Assembly: GCF_025717605.1 (NCBI RefSeq)
Contig: NZ_JAJIRQ010000007.1
Coordinates: forward strand, 266,484-330,483
Length of the DNA: 64,000 nucleotides
From: Paucibacter sp. TC2R-5
GTDB taxonomy: Bacteria > Pseudomonadota > Gammaproteobacteria > Burkholderiales > Burkholderiaceae_C
Reading direction: 5' to 3'
Translations under genes and position numbers: made by a program
Part shown: one piece after another, positions 8,496-16,385 of the stretch
Position numbering within the stretch: the stretch's first letter is position 1
Layout of the letters: every line of letters begins with the position of its first letter
Notes under the pieces: generated by a model
The model's input: only the letters and a program-made list of their open reading frames with translations
Databases searched by the model: none
Told to the model about the DNA's origin: nothing

Positions 8496-9260
8496 TCAGC
8501 CGCTCGCCTTTTCTTGGTGGGCCCGCAAGGCCTGCTCAAAGCGTGCCACCGTGGGACTTATCAGCGGTCGGCAAAGCAGCCGAAGCAGCCAGTTAGGCAG
8601 CCAGCGGCCGCGCTCCTCCGCTGCCGCCCTGGCGCGTGGGTGCTCCATGAAGCGGTAGGCGCTGGGTCGGTAGCCGACGCTGCTACGGCGGAATTCAATG
8701 CGGTCAAGATGCTTGATGTTCTTGTAGCCGTAATGCGCCGGCGCCAGCAAACGCAGCGGCGCGCCATGGTCCAGCCTCAAGGCCTCGCCGTTCAGGCAGT
8801 CGGCAAGCAGCACATCGTCGGCCAACAGATCTTCCAGCGCCATGCAGCTGCGCGCTCCATCCTGGCCGCGCAGGATCACAAAGTCTGCGCCGCTCACGGG
8901 CCCGGCTTTGGGCAAAACCAATTGCTGATAGAAGTCGCGAAAGCGCACGCCGCCCCAGCGCAGGCCTTTGTGAGTCCAGGTCGTGACGCAATGAAAATCA
9001 GCGATCAGCTCAAGGCGCGGTAAGCCTTGCAGCTCCGCCAAACCGATCTCAATCGGCACTCGGACCTCGCCCAGGATCTGCAGCCTGATGGTGTCGACCT
9101 GCGCCGGAAAGCGGGTCGCGAATTGCGTCAAGCCAAAGCGCGGAAAGCTGTCGCGCTCGCGCTGGCCCGGGGGCAGATCGGCATTGCTGCTGTTCATGGC
9201 TTCGCTCGGTGAGTTCGTTTGCTCAGCCAATGAAAGTCGGCCGGCTGCTCGCAAATTCAT
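8496..9260 (-). CDS. molybdopterin-dependent oxidoreductase (sulfite-oxidase fold)
   Basis: A soluble protein of 254 residues, or 233 if the ATG at 9197 is used. It contains the oxidoreductase molybdopterin-binding domain of the sulfite oxidase/YedY superfamily. The likely molybdenum-ligating cysteine lies in FHCVTTWTHKGLRW, and the basic segment around HYGYKNIKHLDRI is a typical cofactor-contact region. The C-terminal 60 residues (ERGRWLPNWLLRLL) are an amphipathic, basic tail. No Tat signal and no haem domain are present. It is the last gene of the operon starting with tetR at 13937, and its first ATG overlaps the preceding stop (ATGA). The substrate is unknown. Confidence 0.82.
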   Translation of the reverse strand: MNLRAAGRLSLAEQTNSPSEAMNSSNADLPPGQRERDSFPRFGLTQFATRFPAQVDTIRLQILGEVRVPIEIGLAELQGLPRLELIADFHCVTTWTHKGLRWGGVRFRDFYQQLVLPKAGPVSGADFVILRGQDGARSCMALEDLLADDVLLADCLNGEALRLDHGAPLRLLAPAHYGYKNIKHLDRIEFRRSSVGYRPSAYRFMEHPRARAAAEERGRWLPNWLLRLLCRPLISPTVARFEQALRAHQEKASG

Positions 9261-10108
9261 AGACCGACGCTTTTCAGCGTCTGCACAAAATGATCGATGA
9301 TCATCTGCTTGATCTCGGGCGCGGTTTCTTTGCTGAAGCCATGGTCGGTCGGATAGGATTTATGGACCGCCGAGTACTTGAAATCATGTGCTTTCAAGTA
9401 GGACATGATGTCTCGCGTCATCGGCGTGCCGGGCCAGATTTGATCGTTTTCGGCTGAGATCAGCAGCATGGGGCCGCCGATTTTTTCAAACGAAAAAGTG
9501 GCTTGTCTGACCTTCTCGCTGTCTTGCAGCGCCTTCTCGAAGCGCTGGATTTGGGTGGCGTTTTCCAAGTCCGGCAAATCCATTGCGGGGATGTCCTTGC
9601 CTTGATAGGTCCAGGCCGATTGAGAAGTCGTCATGCCGGACCAGGCCACTTTGCTCGGCGTCGTGATGACGACGGATTTGATACGCGGGTCCAAGATCGC
9701 CAACAAGAAGCCGGCTTCCGAGCCGCGTGAACCACTGACGACGCCGATGCGCGTGGCGTCGATTTCCTTGACTGTTTCGGCGTAGTCAATCGCGCTGATG
9801 AAATACTCCATCGGTATATGGTCCAGCGTCGCCGGCAAGCCAGGCTCGGTCTTGAAGTAAACGAGGCCGATCACCGCAATGCCGTTGGAGGCCATCATCT
9901 GCCCATTGGCTTCGGCAAAACCCCAGCTCGGGTCCGAGCCACCGAAGCCAATCACGGCCGGCACCTTCTCGGTGGTTTTCGGCAAATACAGCCGGGCGGC
10001 CAGGTTTTTGTAGTTGACGGTTTTAACTTCGTACTCAAAAGTTCCGGCAAAGCAGTTGCCGAATGCCAGCGTGAGGCTGACCAAAAGCAGGAGGAAACGA
10101 GAAGACAT
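9257..10108 (-). CDS. exported alpha/beta hydrolase, acyl-CoA thioester hydrolase/BAAT C-terminal type
   Basis: A 283-residue protein with an N-terminal signal peptide (hydrophobic core LLLLVSLTLAFG, cleavage near FAG), so probably periplasmic. The fold is alpha/beta hydrolase of the BAAT C-terminal type: an oxyanion region GFGGSDPSW and a nucleophile elbow SGSRGSE (Ser127 most likely), with a later acid in SAENDQIWPG and the histidine in TDHGFS. Relatives include acyl-CoA:bile acid transferases and bacterial thioesterases or carboxylesterases. An exported enzyme would not meet acyl-CoA, so an ester substrate is more plausible. It lies 12 bp after the preceding gene and overlaps the next start. 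Confidence 0.8.
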   Translation of the reverse strand: MSSRFLLLLVSLTLAFGNCFAGTFEYEVKTVNYKNLAARLYLPKTTEKVPAVIGFGGSDPSWGFAEANGQMMASNGIAVIGLVYFKTEPGLPATLDHIPMEYFISAIDYAETVKEIDATRIGVVSGSRGSEAGFLLAILDPRIKSVVITTPSKVAWSGMTTSQSAWTYQGKDIPAMDLPDLENATQIQRFEKALQDSEKVRQATFSFEKIGGPMLLISAENDQIWPGTPMTRDIMSYLKAHDFKYSAVHKSYPTDHGFSKETAPEIKQMIIDHFVQTLKSVGL

Positions 10109-10120
10109 AGGCCTTGGTCC

Positions 10121-10525
10121 TTAGATGGAATCGATGGCGCGAACGCTTGAGCGCCTCAGCATTGCGAAGCCGGCCGGCAACGCCAGCCAGAAGCCCGAAC
10201 TCGGCATCAGCACCAGGCCCAGCAAGCTGAGCACCAACACGCCCCAGCCCAGGCGGCGCAAGGAGCGAGCGTCGCCACGGCGCTCCAAGGGTGTGATCGC
10301 CAAGGCCAGCAAGGCCAGCAGCGCGCCGAACAGCACAAACCAGACGGTCGCCGCCGTCAGCGGGTCTTGCCCCACGGTGTTGAAAAAACCGCGTTGCATG
10401 ATGTTCACCAGCGGGCGCTGGAAAACGAAGAGCGCGAACAAGGTATGCAGCGCGGCCACGGCCATCAGCCAATGACCGATCCAAATTCGCTGAGTTGGCA
10501 GGGGCGTGAGGCGTGTGTTGTTCAT
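10121..10525 (-). CDS. small integral membrane protein (DUF6463-like)
   Basis: A 134-residue protein with about four hydrophobic segments: WLMAVAALHTLFALFVF, TAATVWFVLFGALLALLALA, GVLVLSLLGLVLM and FWLALPAGFAML. There are no catalytic motifs. The length and pattern resemble DUF6463 proteins; this is recollection of the family, not a search result. It starts 3 bp after the previous stop in the tetR-led operon, which indicates co-translation. Function unknown. Confidence 0.7.
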   Translation of the reverse strand: MNNTRLTPLPTQRIWIGHWLMAVAALHTLFALFVFQRPLVNIMQRGFFNTVGQDPLTAATVWFVLFGALLALLALAITPLERRGDARSLRRLGWGVLVLSLLGLVLMPSSGFWLALPAGFAMLRRSSVRAIDSI

Positions 10526-10528
10526 GGT

Positions 10529-10924
10529 TTATTCGGTATGTGCGGCGGCCACACGCGTTTGCCAGAGCACAAACAGCGGCGCGCCAATGATTTCAAGAGC
10601 GGTGAAAGCGACAAAGGGCAGCGGCGGCCAGCCGGCATAAAGCAGCGACAGCAGCCGCCCGACGCCACCCAGAAAAATCATGCCCCAGAGGGCGCGGAAC
10701 AAGACGGTCTGGGTGTCGATGCGGGGCACCATCCAAAGCACCGCGAGGCCCAGCCCGCACCAGACCCCACTGAGAAAGCGCAGATTGCTGTCCAGCAGGC
10801 TGTTGGCGGGCAGGCCCGCTGCGGCGTAGAGCGGGTCGGCAAGCCCGGCCATGCCGACCAGGCCGGTGAGCAAGGGAACCAGCCCCAGCAGGGCGGTGGC
10901 GATTTGCAGGTTTCGTTTACTCAT
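10529..10924 (-). CDS. DUF4345-like small membrane protein
   Basis: A 131-residue, four-helix membrane protein beginning MSKRNLQIATALLGLVPLLTG. The conserved-looking SNLRFLSGVWCGLGLAVLW and LGGVGRLLSLL segments are characteristic of DUF4345 proteins. Its ATG overlaps the stop of the ABC1 kinase-like gene (ATGA), so the two are coupled. Function is unknown. The presence of four small polytopic proteins in one operon suggests a membrane-located role for the whole set. Confidence 0.75.
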   Translation of the reverse strand: MSKRNLQIATALLGLVPLLTGLVGMAGLADPLYAAAGLPANSLLDSNLRFLSGVWCGLGLAVLWMVPRIDTQTVLFRALWGMIFLGGVGRLLSLLYAGWPPLPFVAFTALEIIGAPLFVLWQTRVAAAHTE

Positions 10925-12267
10925 GGCGTCGGTGCTTTAGTGCTTGGGCCTATCCACTGGTTGCTGGTGCGCACGCGCGCGCCGAGTGACTTGAGCATCA
11001 ACACCAGACCGAGGTAGGCGCGGTCAAAGTAGGGCAACTCGGGTGTCACCGACTGCAGCATGCGGACCGCCAGCCGTTGCTGCGCAGGGTCGGGCCTCGG
11101 CATCACCGGATGCTGGCCGAAGTCATAGACGGCCACAGCAAAGGGCGCGGTCTGCCAGGCCAGGGTCTCTGCCAGCGCAGGCATCAGCTGTTCGCGGAAA
11201 TCGGCCTTGCTCAAACTGGCTGCGATCAAGCCCAGTTCCAAATAGATCTGCTGCAGCTGATCCAAGTCGCAGGGCTGACACAGCATGGCCGACCAGGCCC
11301 CGCTGATACCGGCACAGAATTTCTCGCCAAGCTGCTTGGTACAGCCAAAGTCCAGCAGCCCAAGCCGCCCCTCGGCCATGAAGAGATAGTTGCCCGGATG
11401 CGGGTCCGCTTGCAAGCGACGCAGCTCGAACAGGCTGAACAAAAAGGTATCGAACAGTAGTTGGCCAAAATGATCACGCTCGGCTTGGCTGGGCCCGGTC
11501 GCTAACCATTCATTCAGATGCATGCCGGGCAGGCGCTGCATCGTCAGCACCCGTTTGCTGCTCAGGTGCGCGAAGGTCTGCGGCAGCACCAGCCCAGGCC
11601 GCCCGGCCAAGGCCTGCGCGAACCAGTGCAATTGCTCGGCTTCGCGGTGATAGTCCAGCTCTTCGGCCAGCTTGGCTTCGATGTCGACCAGCACACGCTC
11701 AACGATGTCGGCCTTGGGCAGGCTGTCCGAGCCGCGCGCAAAGGTCTGCAACAAGGTGCGCAACATCGCCATATCGCTGCCGATGGAGGCGGCCATGCCG
11801 GGATATTGCAGCTTGACGGCGACTGCCTCGCCGCTCGCCAAGGTCGCGCCGTGCACTTGCCCCAAGCTGGCGGCGGCAAAGGCGACCGGCTCGAAATGCG
11901 CGAATAGTTCATCCGGCCCCTGACCAAACTCCTGGCGCAGCAGCTTGATCACCAAGGCCCGGTTCAGCGGCGTGACCTGGTAATGCGCTTTGGCCAATTC
12001 CTCACGCACGCCGTCGGGTAAGAAGCCCAACTCCAGGCTGAGCAGTTGCGAGGCCTTCAGGGCCGTTCCCTTGAGCTGATTCAAGGCCGCAAACAAGATG
12101 CGGCCCAGCTTGGCCTGATGGGCGGTGCGAGCTTGTTCGGCCTGTGCTTCGGAGCGGGTCAGCGCCTGCACATGGTGGCTCAGCTGAGCCGCACCGGCGC
12201 GGGCCACCGCCAGCCCGGCAATCGCGCCGCGGGCCAGGCGGCCGGTGCGTGGCGCTTTAGTGGACAT
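10921..12267 (-). CDS. ABC1/AarF/UbiB kinase-like protein
   Basis: A 448-residue atypical kinase of the ABC1/UbiB family. Motifs in order: the family-specific KxxQ (KASQ, 71-74), ASLGQVHGA (133-141) in place of a glycine-rich loop, VAVKLQYPG with the ATP-site lysine at 152, ADPHPGNYLF (287-296) and LLDFG (304-308). Family members support ubiquinone synthesis or lipid homeostasis through ATPase activity at membranes. The C-terminal membrane anchor of true UbiB is not evident and no ubi genes flank it, so I do not use the name ubiB. It overlaps the DUF2867 gene upstream by 11 bp and the next gene by ATGA. Confidence 0.87.
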   Translation of the reverse strand: MSTKAPRTGRLARGAIAGLAVARAGAAQLSHHVQALTRSEAQAEQARTAHQAKLGRILFAALNQLKGTALKASQLLSLELGFLPDGVREELAKAHYQVTPLNRALVIKLLRQEFGQGPDELFAHFEPVAFAAASLGQVHGATLASGEAVAVKLQYPGMAASIGSDMAMLRTLLQTFARGSDSLPKADIVERVLVDIEAKLAEELDYHREAEQLHWFAQALAGRPGLVLPQTFAHLSSKRVLTMQRLPGMHLNEWLATGPSQAERDHFGQLLFDTFLFSLFELRRLQADPHPGNYLFMAEGRLGLLDFGCTKQLGEKFCAGISGAWSAMLCQPCDLDQLQQIYLELGLIAASLSKADFREQLMPALAETLAWQTAPFAVAVYDFGQHPVMPRPDPAQQRLAVRMLQSVTPELPYFDRAYLGLVLMLKSLGARVRTSNQWIGPSTKAPTP

Positions 12268-12766
12268 GGCCGAGCCGCCTCAACATCATCGGCACGATCA
12301 AGCCATGCACCGGGCCAACGACGCTCATGTAAACGCGGCCGAGCCGGTTGTGGATGTGCACCACGGTGCTGATCTGCAATTCATCCTGCCCCAGCCTGAA
12401 CAGCGAGACCTGCACATGCAGATGCTTGTCGCGGTCCTCCAGAATGACTTCGTTGAAGTCCGCGTATTGCAGCGTGAAGATGCCGACCCGGTCACCGGGC
12501 CGGTAGCTGGAGGCCGGCTTGCGCGGATCACCGACGGCCATCGCGCCGAGGTTCTTCAGCCCGACCCAGCGCACCGCCTGGTTGCGCAGCGCCATCAAGA
12601 AGTCCATCCAGGCCGGCGTGCGTGCGCTCAGCGCGAGAAACTGCGCCAAGGCGCTGGCTTCGGGTTCGATGCTGGCGAAGCGATAGCTGTCCGAGAAATC
12701 CGCACCCGGCTCGGCCCGCAAGATGCGGCTGCCGGCGGGCAAGGGGCACAAGACTACTTTTCTCAT
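12257..12766 (-). CDS. DUF2867 domain protein
   Basis: 169 residues from the ATG at 12766, chosen because GGAG lies seven bases upstream and the codon overlaps the preceding stop (ATGA). The reading frame stays open further upstream, but that part overlaps the preceding gene. The sequence fits DUF2867: an early acidic DFSDSYRF, then GLKNLGAMAVGDP, DRVGIFTLQYAD, DRDKHLHVQVSL and a C-terminal VVHIHNRLGRVYM. This beta-rich, ligand-pocket-like domain often occurs in oxidoreductase or lipid-related operons. No catalytic function is established. Confidence 0.78.
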   Translation of the reverse strand: MRKVVLCPLPAGSRILRAEPGADFSDSYRFASIEPEASALAQFLALSARTPAWMDFLMALRNQAVRWVGLKNLGAMAVGDPRKPASSYRPGDRVGIFTLQYADFNEVILEDRDKHLHVQVSLFRLGQDELQISTVVHIHNRLGRVYMSVVGPVHGLIVPMMLRRLGHVH

Positions 12767-13206
12767 AGTCGGCTCCAGACCTGGATCAGGCCAATCAGGT
12801 GAACGAGGCCGAAAGCGCCACAGATCAAGGAGCTCCAAATCCAGAATGGCGTCACTTGCGCAGGCGCCAGCAGCCACAGCGGCAAGGGCGCCAAGCCGCG
12901 CAGCAGGTAGACGCCGGTGATGGCAATCAGCGCCGCCTTGATCCACGGCAGCCCAGCCGCCAAAGCCCAACCGGCGCCGGCCAGCGCGTAGGCGCTCCAG
13001 ACCGAAAGCAGCAAGGCAATGCCGGCGGTGATGAGGGCCGGATAGCTGCGACCCGCTTCAGCCATCCGTGCCATCGCTTCGCCGGCACCGAAAAAGCGGT
13101 ACCAGGCGCCGCCGCCAAAAATAATGCACACATGCAGCAAGGCCGCGATGGCGCTCAGGCCGGCACCCAGCAGCAGCCAGTGGTTGTAGCTGGCCACGCT
13201 GCTCAT
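12763..13206 (-). CDS. small four-helix membrane protein
   Basis: 147 residues with hydrophobic helices LLLGAGLSAIAALLHVCIIF, ALITAGIALLLSVWSAYALAG, AALIAITGVYLLRGLAPLPLWLL and WIWSSLICGAFGLVHLIGL. The ATG at 13206 overlaps the tetR stop (ATGA), and the gene's own stop overlaps the next ATG. The pattern FGGGAWYRFFGAGEAMARMA recurs in small unassigned membrane proteins of Burkholderiales. No enzymatic motif is visible. Confidence 0.72.
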   Translation of the reverse strand: MSSVASYNHWLLLGAGLSAIAALLHVCIIFGGGAWYRFFGAGEAMARMAEAGRSYPALITAGIALLLSVWSAYALAGAGWALAAGLPWIKAALIAITGVYLLRGLAPLPLWLLAPAQVTPFWIWSSLICGAFGLVHLIGLIQVWSRL

Positions 13207-13937
13207 GCCGCACCTCGGGCCAAACCGCTGCGCGCCAGCTTGAGCAAGTCGAGCAGGCCATTGCCATCGCGCAGCAAGCGCGTCAACTGGCTGCGCAGCA
13301 AGAAGCCGCCCAGGTCCAAAGCCTTGTTGACGATGCCGCTGTGCAAGGCCAGCACCAGCAGATCCAGACTCAGATCGATCATCTGTGTGGTGTTGGCAAA
13401 CTCGTCGGAGTCGTCGCGCAGCCAATAGGCGGTGATGGCATAGACGCTGTCGGCCAGCAGTGCCGCCAAGCTGGGCTTGAAGCCGCAAGCCGCGATTTCG
13501 CCCTTCTCCTCGGCCTGTTCCAGCATGTCCGCAAAGGCCTGTTTGAGCAGCGTTTTGCCGGGCAAGTCTTCACCCATCAGCAGCAAAGGCGCGCCCGCCA
13601 CCAACTTGTGGGCCAAGGCCACGAACTCGCGATCGGCCAAAAACTGCTCCAGCAAGGCGTCGATCAACAACTGCATGCGCTCTTGCAAGCTGAAGGCGGC
13701 CAAACCCTTGGTTTTGCCGATCTGCACCAAGGCATCCGCGACAGCCTGCTCAAAGTAGGCCAGCACCAGCTTCTCCTTGCTGGGGAAGTATTTGTAAATC
13801 GTCGCATCGCCCAGTTCGGCGGCACGCGCGATCTGCTTCATCGTCGTGCCCTCGAAGCCCTGGCTCGTCATCAGGTCCACCGCAGTCTGAATGACTTGCC
13901 GGCGGTTCTTCTCGGTTTGGGACTTGGTGATGCGCAT
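13203..13937 (-). CDS. TetR/AcrR-family transcriptional regulator
   Basis: A 244-residue repressor-type protein. The N-terminal helix-turn-helix is clear: RRQVIQTAVDLMTSQGFEGTT followed by MKQIARAAELGDATIYKYFPSKEKLV. The remaining 180 residues are the helical ligand-binding and dimerisation domain. It is the first gene of an eight-gene leftward operon in which nearly every junction is an overlap or a few bases, so it probably autoregulates the whole operon. Candidate operators lie just upstream at 13948-13990. The ligand is unknown; the lipid- and ester-type enzymes downstream suggest a hydrophobic compound. Confidence 0.9.
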   Translation of the reverse strand: MRITKSQTEKNRRQVIQTAVDLMTSQGFEGTTMKQIARAAELGDATIYKYFPSKEKLVLAYFEQAVADALVQIGKTKGLAAFSLQERMQLLIDALLEQFLADREFVALAHKLVAGAPLLLMGEDLPGKTLLKQAFADMLEQAEEKGEIAACGFKPSLAALLADSVYAITAYWLRDDSDEFANTTQMIDLSLDLLVLALHSGIVNKALDLGGFLLRSQLTRLLRDGNGLLDLLKLARSGLARGAA

Positions 13938-13947
13938 ATGTTTACCA

Positions 13948-13990
13948 ACTATCGTTTAATAGATTATTTTTCACATCTATTGAATAGTCA
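13948..13990. promoter_or_regulatory. candidate TetR operator region
   Basis: Two related AT-rich imperfect palindromes lie 11-53 bp upstream of the tetR ATG: ACTATCGTTTAATAGAT (13948-13964, CTAT/ATAG arms) and ATCTATTGAATAGTC (13975-13989, CTATT/AATAG arms). They share ATCTATT in opposite orientation. The AT-richness stands out against the surrounding sequence. Confidence 0.4.
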
Positions 13991-14207
13991 ATATCTTTTT
14001 AAAGAACAAAGCAAGGCCACAAGACACCCGCACGTCGCCGCCACTGGCGAGACGGCCGCGGGTTAATGCTGATGATGATGGGGGTGCAAAAGCGGGCTCA
14101 AAAGCGCTTGAAGCGGCTTGGCCTTCACTACACTGCAGCCGAGCCGGCGTGAATACGCCACATGCGGCCGCCGCGCCGCTGGACAGTGAATCAAGTCGGT
14201 CGCCACG

Positions 14208-16385
14208 ATGTCGATAGCAAGGGCAATGAGCAGCGTCAACTCCGCAGGCAAACAAGCGGCACGGTCACCCGTGGGCCGGCGGCTGGGCCCTGCATATTGC
14301 GCGCACCGGCTTTTGATCTGCTGCCTGAGCTTGGCGCTGCTGGGTCTGGGCTTGAGCGCTTGCAAACCCGAGCCCTTGGTCGAGCCGGCGCCTGCCAGCT
14401 CGGCCGCACCAGCTGCCGACACAGACAGAGCCCCCGCCACCGGCGCAAGCGACGCGAGCGTGATGAAAGAGCTGGCACGCATCGAACGCGGCGGGCTGGT
14501 CAAGCCGGTCGAGAGCGAACGAGATCTGCTCGCCTTGCAAGCCCGCGTCAAGCCGGGCAGCGCGGAGCTGCTGGAGCTGCTGATACTGCGCAGCAACCTG
14601 GCCATCAATCGGCGCGACACGGCGAGCGCCGAATCCCACATGAAGCTCATGCGCGAGTGGCCGAATCCGCGCCTCGCGGCGGAAGCCAAGCTGGCGCAGC
14701 ATGTGCTGCGTGCGCGCTTGTTGGCGCAATCGGGTCAGCTGGAGTTGGCCAAAAAGGAGCTGTCCGATCTGAACAGCTACACGGCCGGCCCGACCTCGGC
14801 GCTGCGGCGCGCCTACAGCCTGCTGGGCGCCCTGCAATCGGACACCGGCAACGCCGATGCGGCCTTGCTGAACCTGCACCAGGCACTCAAGCTGGCCGAG
14901 AAAACCGGCGAGGCCTGGCGCCGGGTGGATCTGCTCGGCAGCCTGGCCAACACCTATGTAGAGGCCCAACAGCTGGAGCGTGCCGAGCAAACCATCAACG
15001 AGGCCTTGCGGGAAGCCGAACGTGACCCCGACACTTACATGCTGCTCAATGTGCAGACCATGCGCGGCATCATCTACGCCGAGCTGGGCAAGCACGCTTT
15101 GGCCCAGCGCGCCAAGCAAGAAGCCCTGGCTCATGCGCGGCGCTCCGGCGTCGAGGACTTGCTCTCACTGGCCCTGGCCAATTACGCCGATTACCACCTC
15201 AAGCAGGGCAATTACACCGAGGCCTTGCGCTTGGCCGAGGAAGCCTTGCCGCTGGCAATGAAGACCCAGGACCTGTCCTCTCAAGCCGTGGCGCTGGCCA
15301 ATATGGGCCTGGCCAAAATTGCGCTCAAGCGCGTTGAAGAAGGCAAGCGTGACGCCTTGGCAGGCATCGCCATCGACGCAAAGCGCGGCGCCAACAGCGG
15401 CGCCTCGATTGGTTGGCAAGAGCTGGGTGCCTATCTGGAAAAAGCCGGTGATCTGCCCGGGGCCGCCGATGCGTATCACCGCTACCGCAAGCTGATCGAT
15501 CAGTCGCTGCGCGCCGACACCCGCAAGGCCGTGCTTGAGGCGCAGGCCCGCTATGACGACGAACGCCGCGCCCAAGAGCTGGAACTCCTGAACCGCGATA
15601 TGAACTTGAAGGCCGAGCAGTTGCGCGAGCGCGATCTGCGCCTCAAGCTATGGGCGGCGCTGGGCGGCTGCGTGCTCTTGTCCGGCGTGCTGCTGGGCCT
15701 GGCCTATCAGCGCATTCGCAAAACCAATCTTGCGCTGGCCAGCAGCAATGCCGCGCTGCGCGTGCAGGGGGAGCGCGACCCGCTGACCGGCCTGTCGAAC
15801 CGGCGTCATTTCCAGGCCGCCATCAAGCGTCTGGCCGACCAAGGCCGGCTCAGCGGCACGGTATTTCTGATCGATATCGACCACTTCAAGCGCATCAATG
15901 ACGGCTACGGCCATGCCGCCGGTGACAGCGTCTTGATCGAGATTGCCAAGCGCCTGCGCAGCACACTCAGGGACGAGGACTTGGTCGTACGTTGGGGCGG
16001 CGAGGAATTCTTGATCGTGGTCGACACCCGGGACGCCGCCTATGCCGGCACTTTGGCGCAGCGCCTGCTGGACCATATCGGCAGCGAGCCCGTCAGCCAC
16101 GGCGGACAAAGCATTCCCATCACCGCCTCGATCGGCTTCGCCAGCTTCCCCATCGCACCGCAAGGCCTGGCGCTGAGTTGGGAGCGTGCCATCGATTTGG
16201 TCGACACCGTGATGTATATGGCCAAGGCCCATGGCCGCAACAAGGCCTATGGCATCCAATCCATCGCCGCCGAGGACGAAGCCAACCTGCTGCTGCTGGC
16301 GGCCCACATGGAGGCGGCCTGGCATGAGGGCAGCGTGCAACTGCTCGCCTTGCAAGGCCCCGAACCGGTGTCGCCGCCGACATGA
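14208..16385 (+). CDS. TPR-containing diguanylate cyclase (GGDEF), first of a tandem pair
   Basis: 725 residues. An N-terminal hydrophobic segment ends in a lipobox-like LSAC (Cys52). About 400 residues of helical TPR-type repeats follow (for example ALLNLHQALKLAEKTGEAW, YTEALRLAEEALPLA), then a coiled stretch, a transmembrane helix near residue 480 and a GGDEF domain. The active-site motif is GGEEF (597-601). The inhibitory RxxD site (RDED) lies five residues before it, so the enzyme should make cyclic di-GMP and be product-inhibited. The sensor region would be periplasmic and the cyclase cytoplasmic. An alternative ATG at 14226 follows AAGGGC. The stop overlaps the next start (ATGA). Confidence 0.9.
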   Translation: MSIARAMSSVNSAGKQAARSPVGRRLGPAYCAHRLLICCLSLALLGLGLSACKPEPLVEPAPASSAAPAADTDRAPATGASDASVMKELARIERGGLVKPVESERDLLALQARVKPGSAELLELLILRSNLAINRRDTASAESHMKLMREWPNPRLAAEAKLAQHVLRARLLAQSGQLELAKKELSDLNSYTAGPTSALRRAYSLLGALQSDTGNADAALLNLHQALKLAEKTGEAWRRVDLLGSLANTYVEAQQLERAEQTINEALREAERDPDTYMLLNVQTMRGIIYAELGKHALAQRAKQEALAHARRSGVEDLLSLALANYADYHLKQGNYTEALRLAEEALPLAMKTQDLSSQAVALANMGLAKIALKRVEEGKRDALAGIAIDAKRGANSGASIGWQELGAYLEKAGDLPGAADAYHRYRKLIDQSLRADTRKAVLEAQARYDDERRAQELELLNRDMNLKAEQLRERDLRLKLWAALGGCVLLSGVLLGLAYQRIRKTNLALASSNAALRVQGERDPLTGLSNRRHFQAAIKRLADQGRLSGTVFLIDIDHFKRINDGYGHAAGDSVLIEIAKRLRSTLRDEDLVVRWGGEEFLIVVDTRDAAYAGTLAQRLLDHIGSEPVSHGGQSIPITASIGFASFPIAPQGLALSWERAIDLVDTVMYMAKAHGRNKAYGIQSIAAEDEANLLLLAAHMEAAWHEGSVQLLALQGPEPVSPPT

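Noticed and set aside
10921..12267. Naming the ABC1-family gene ubiB
   Set aside because: Motifs fit the family, but no ubiquinone genes flank it and the C-terminal membrane anchor is not evident.
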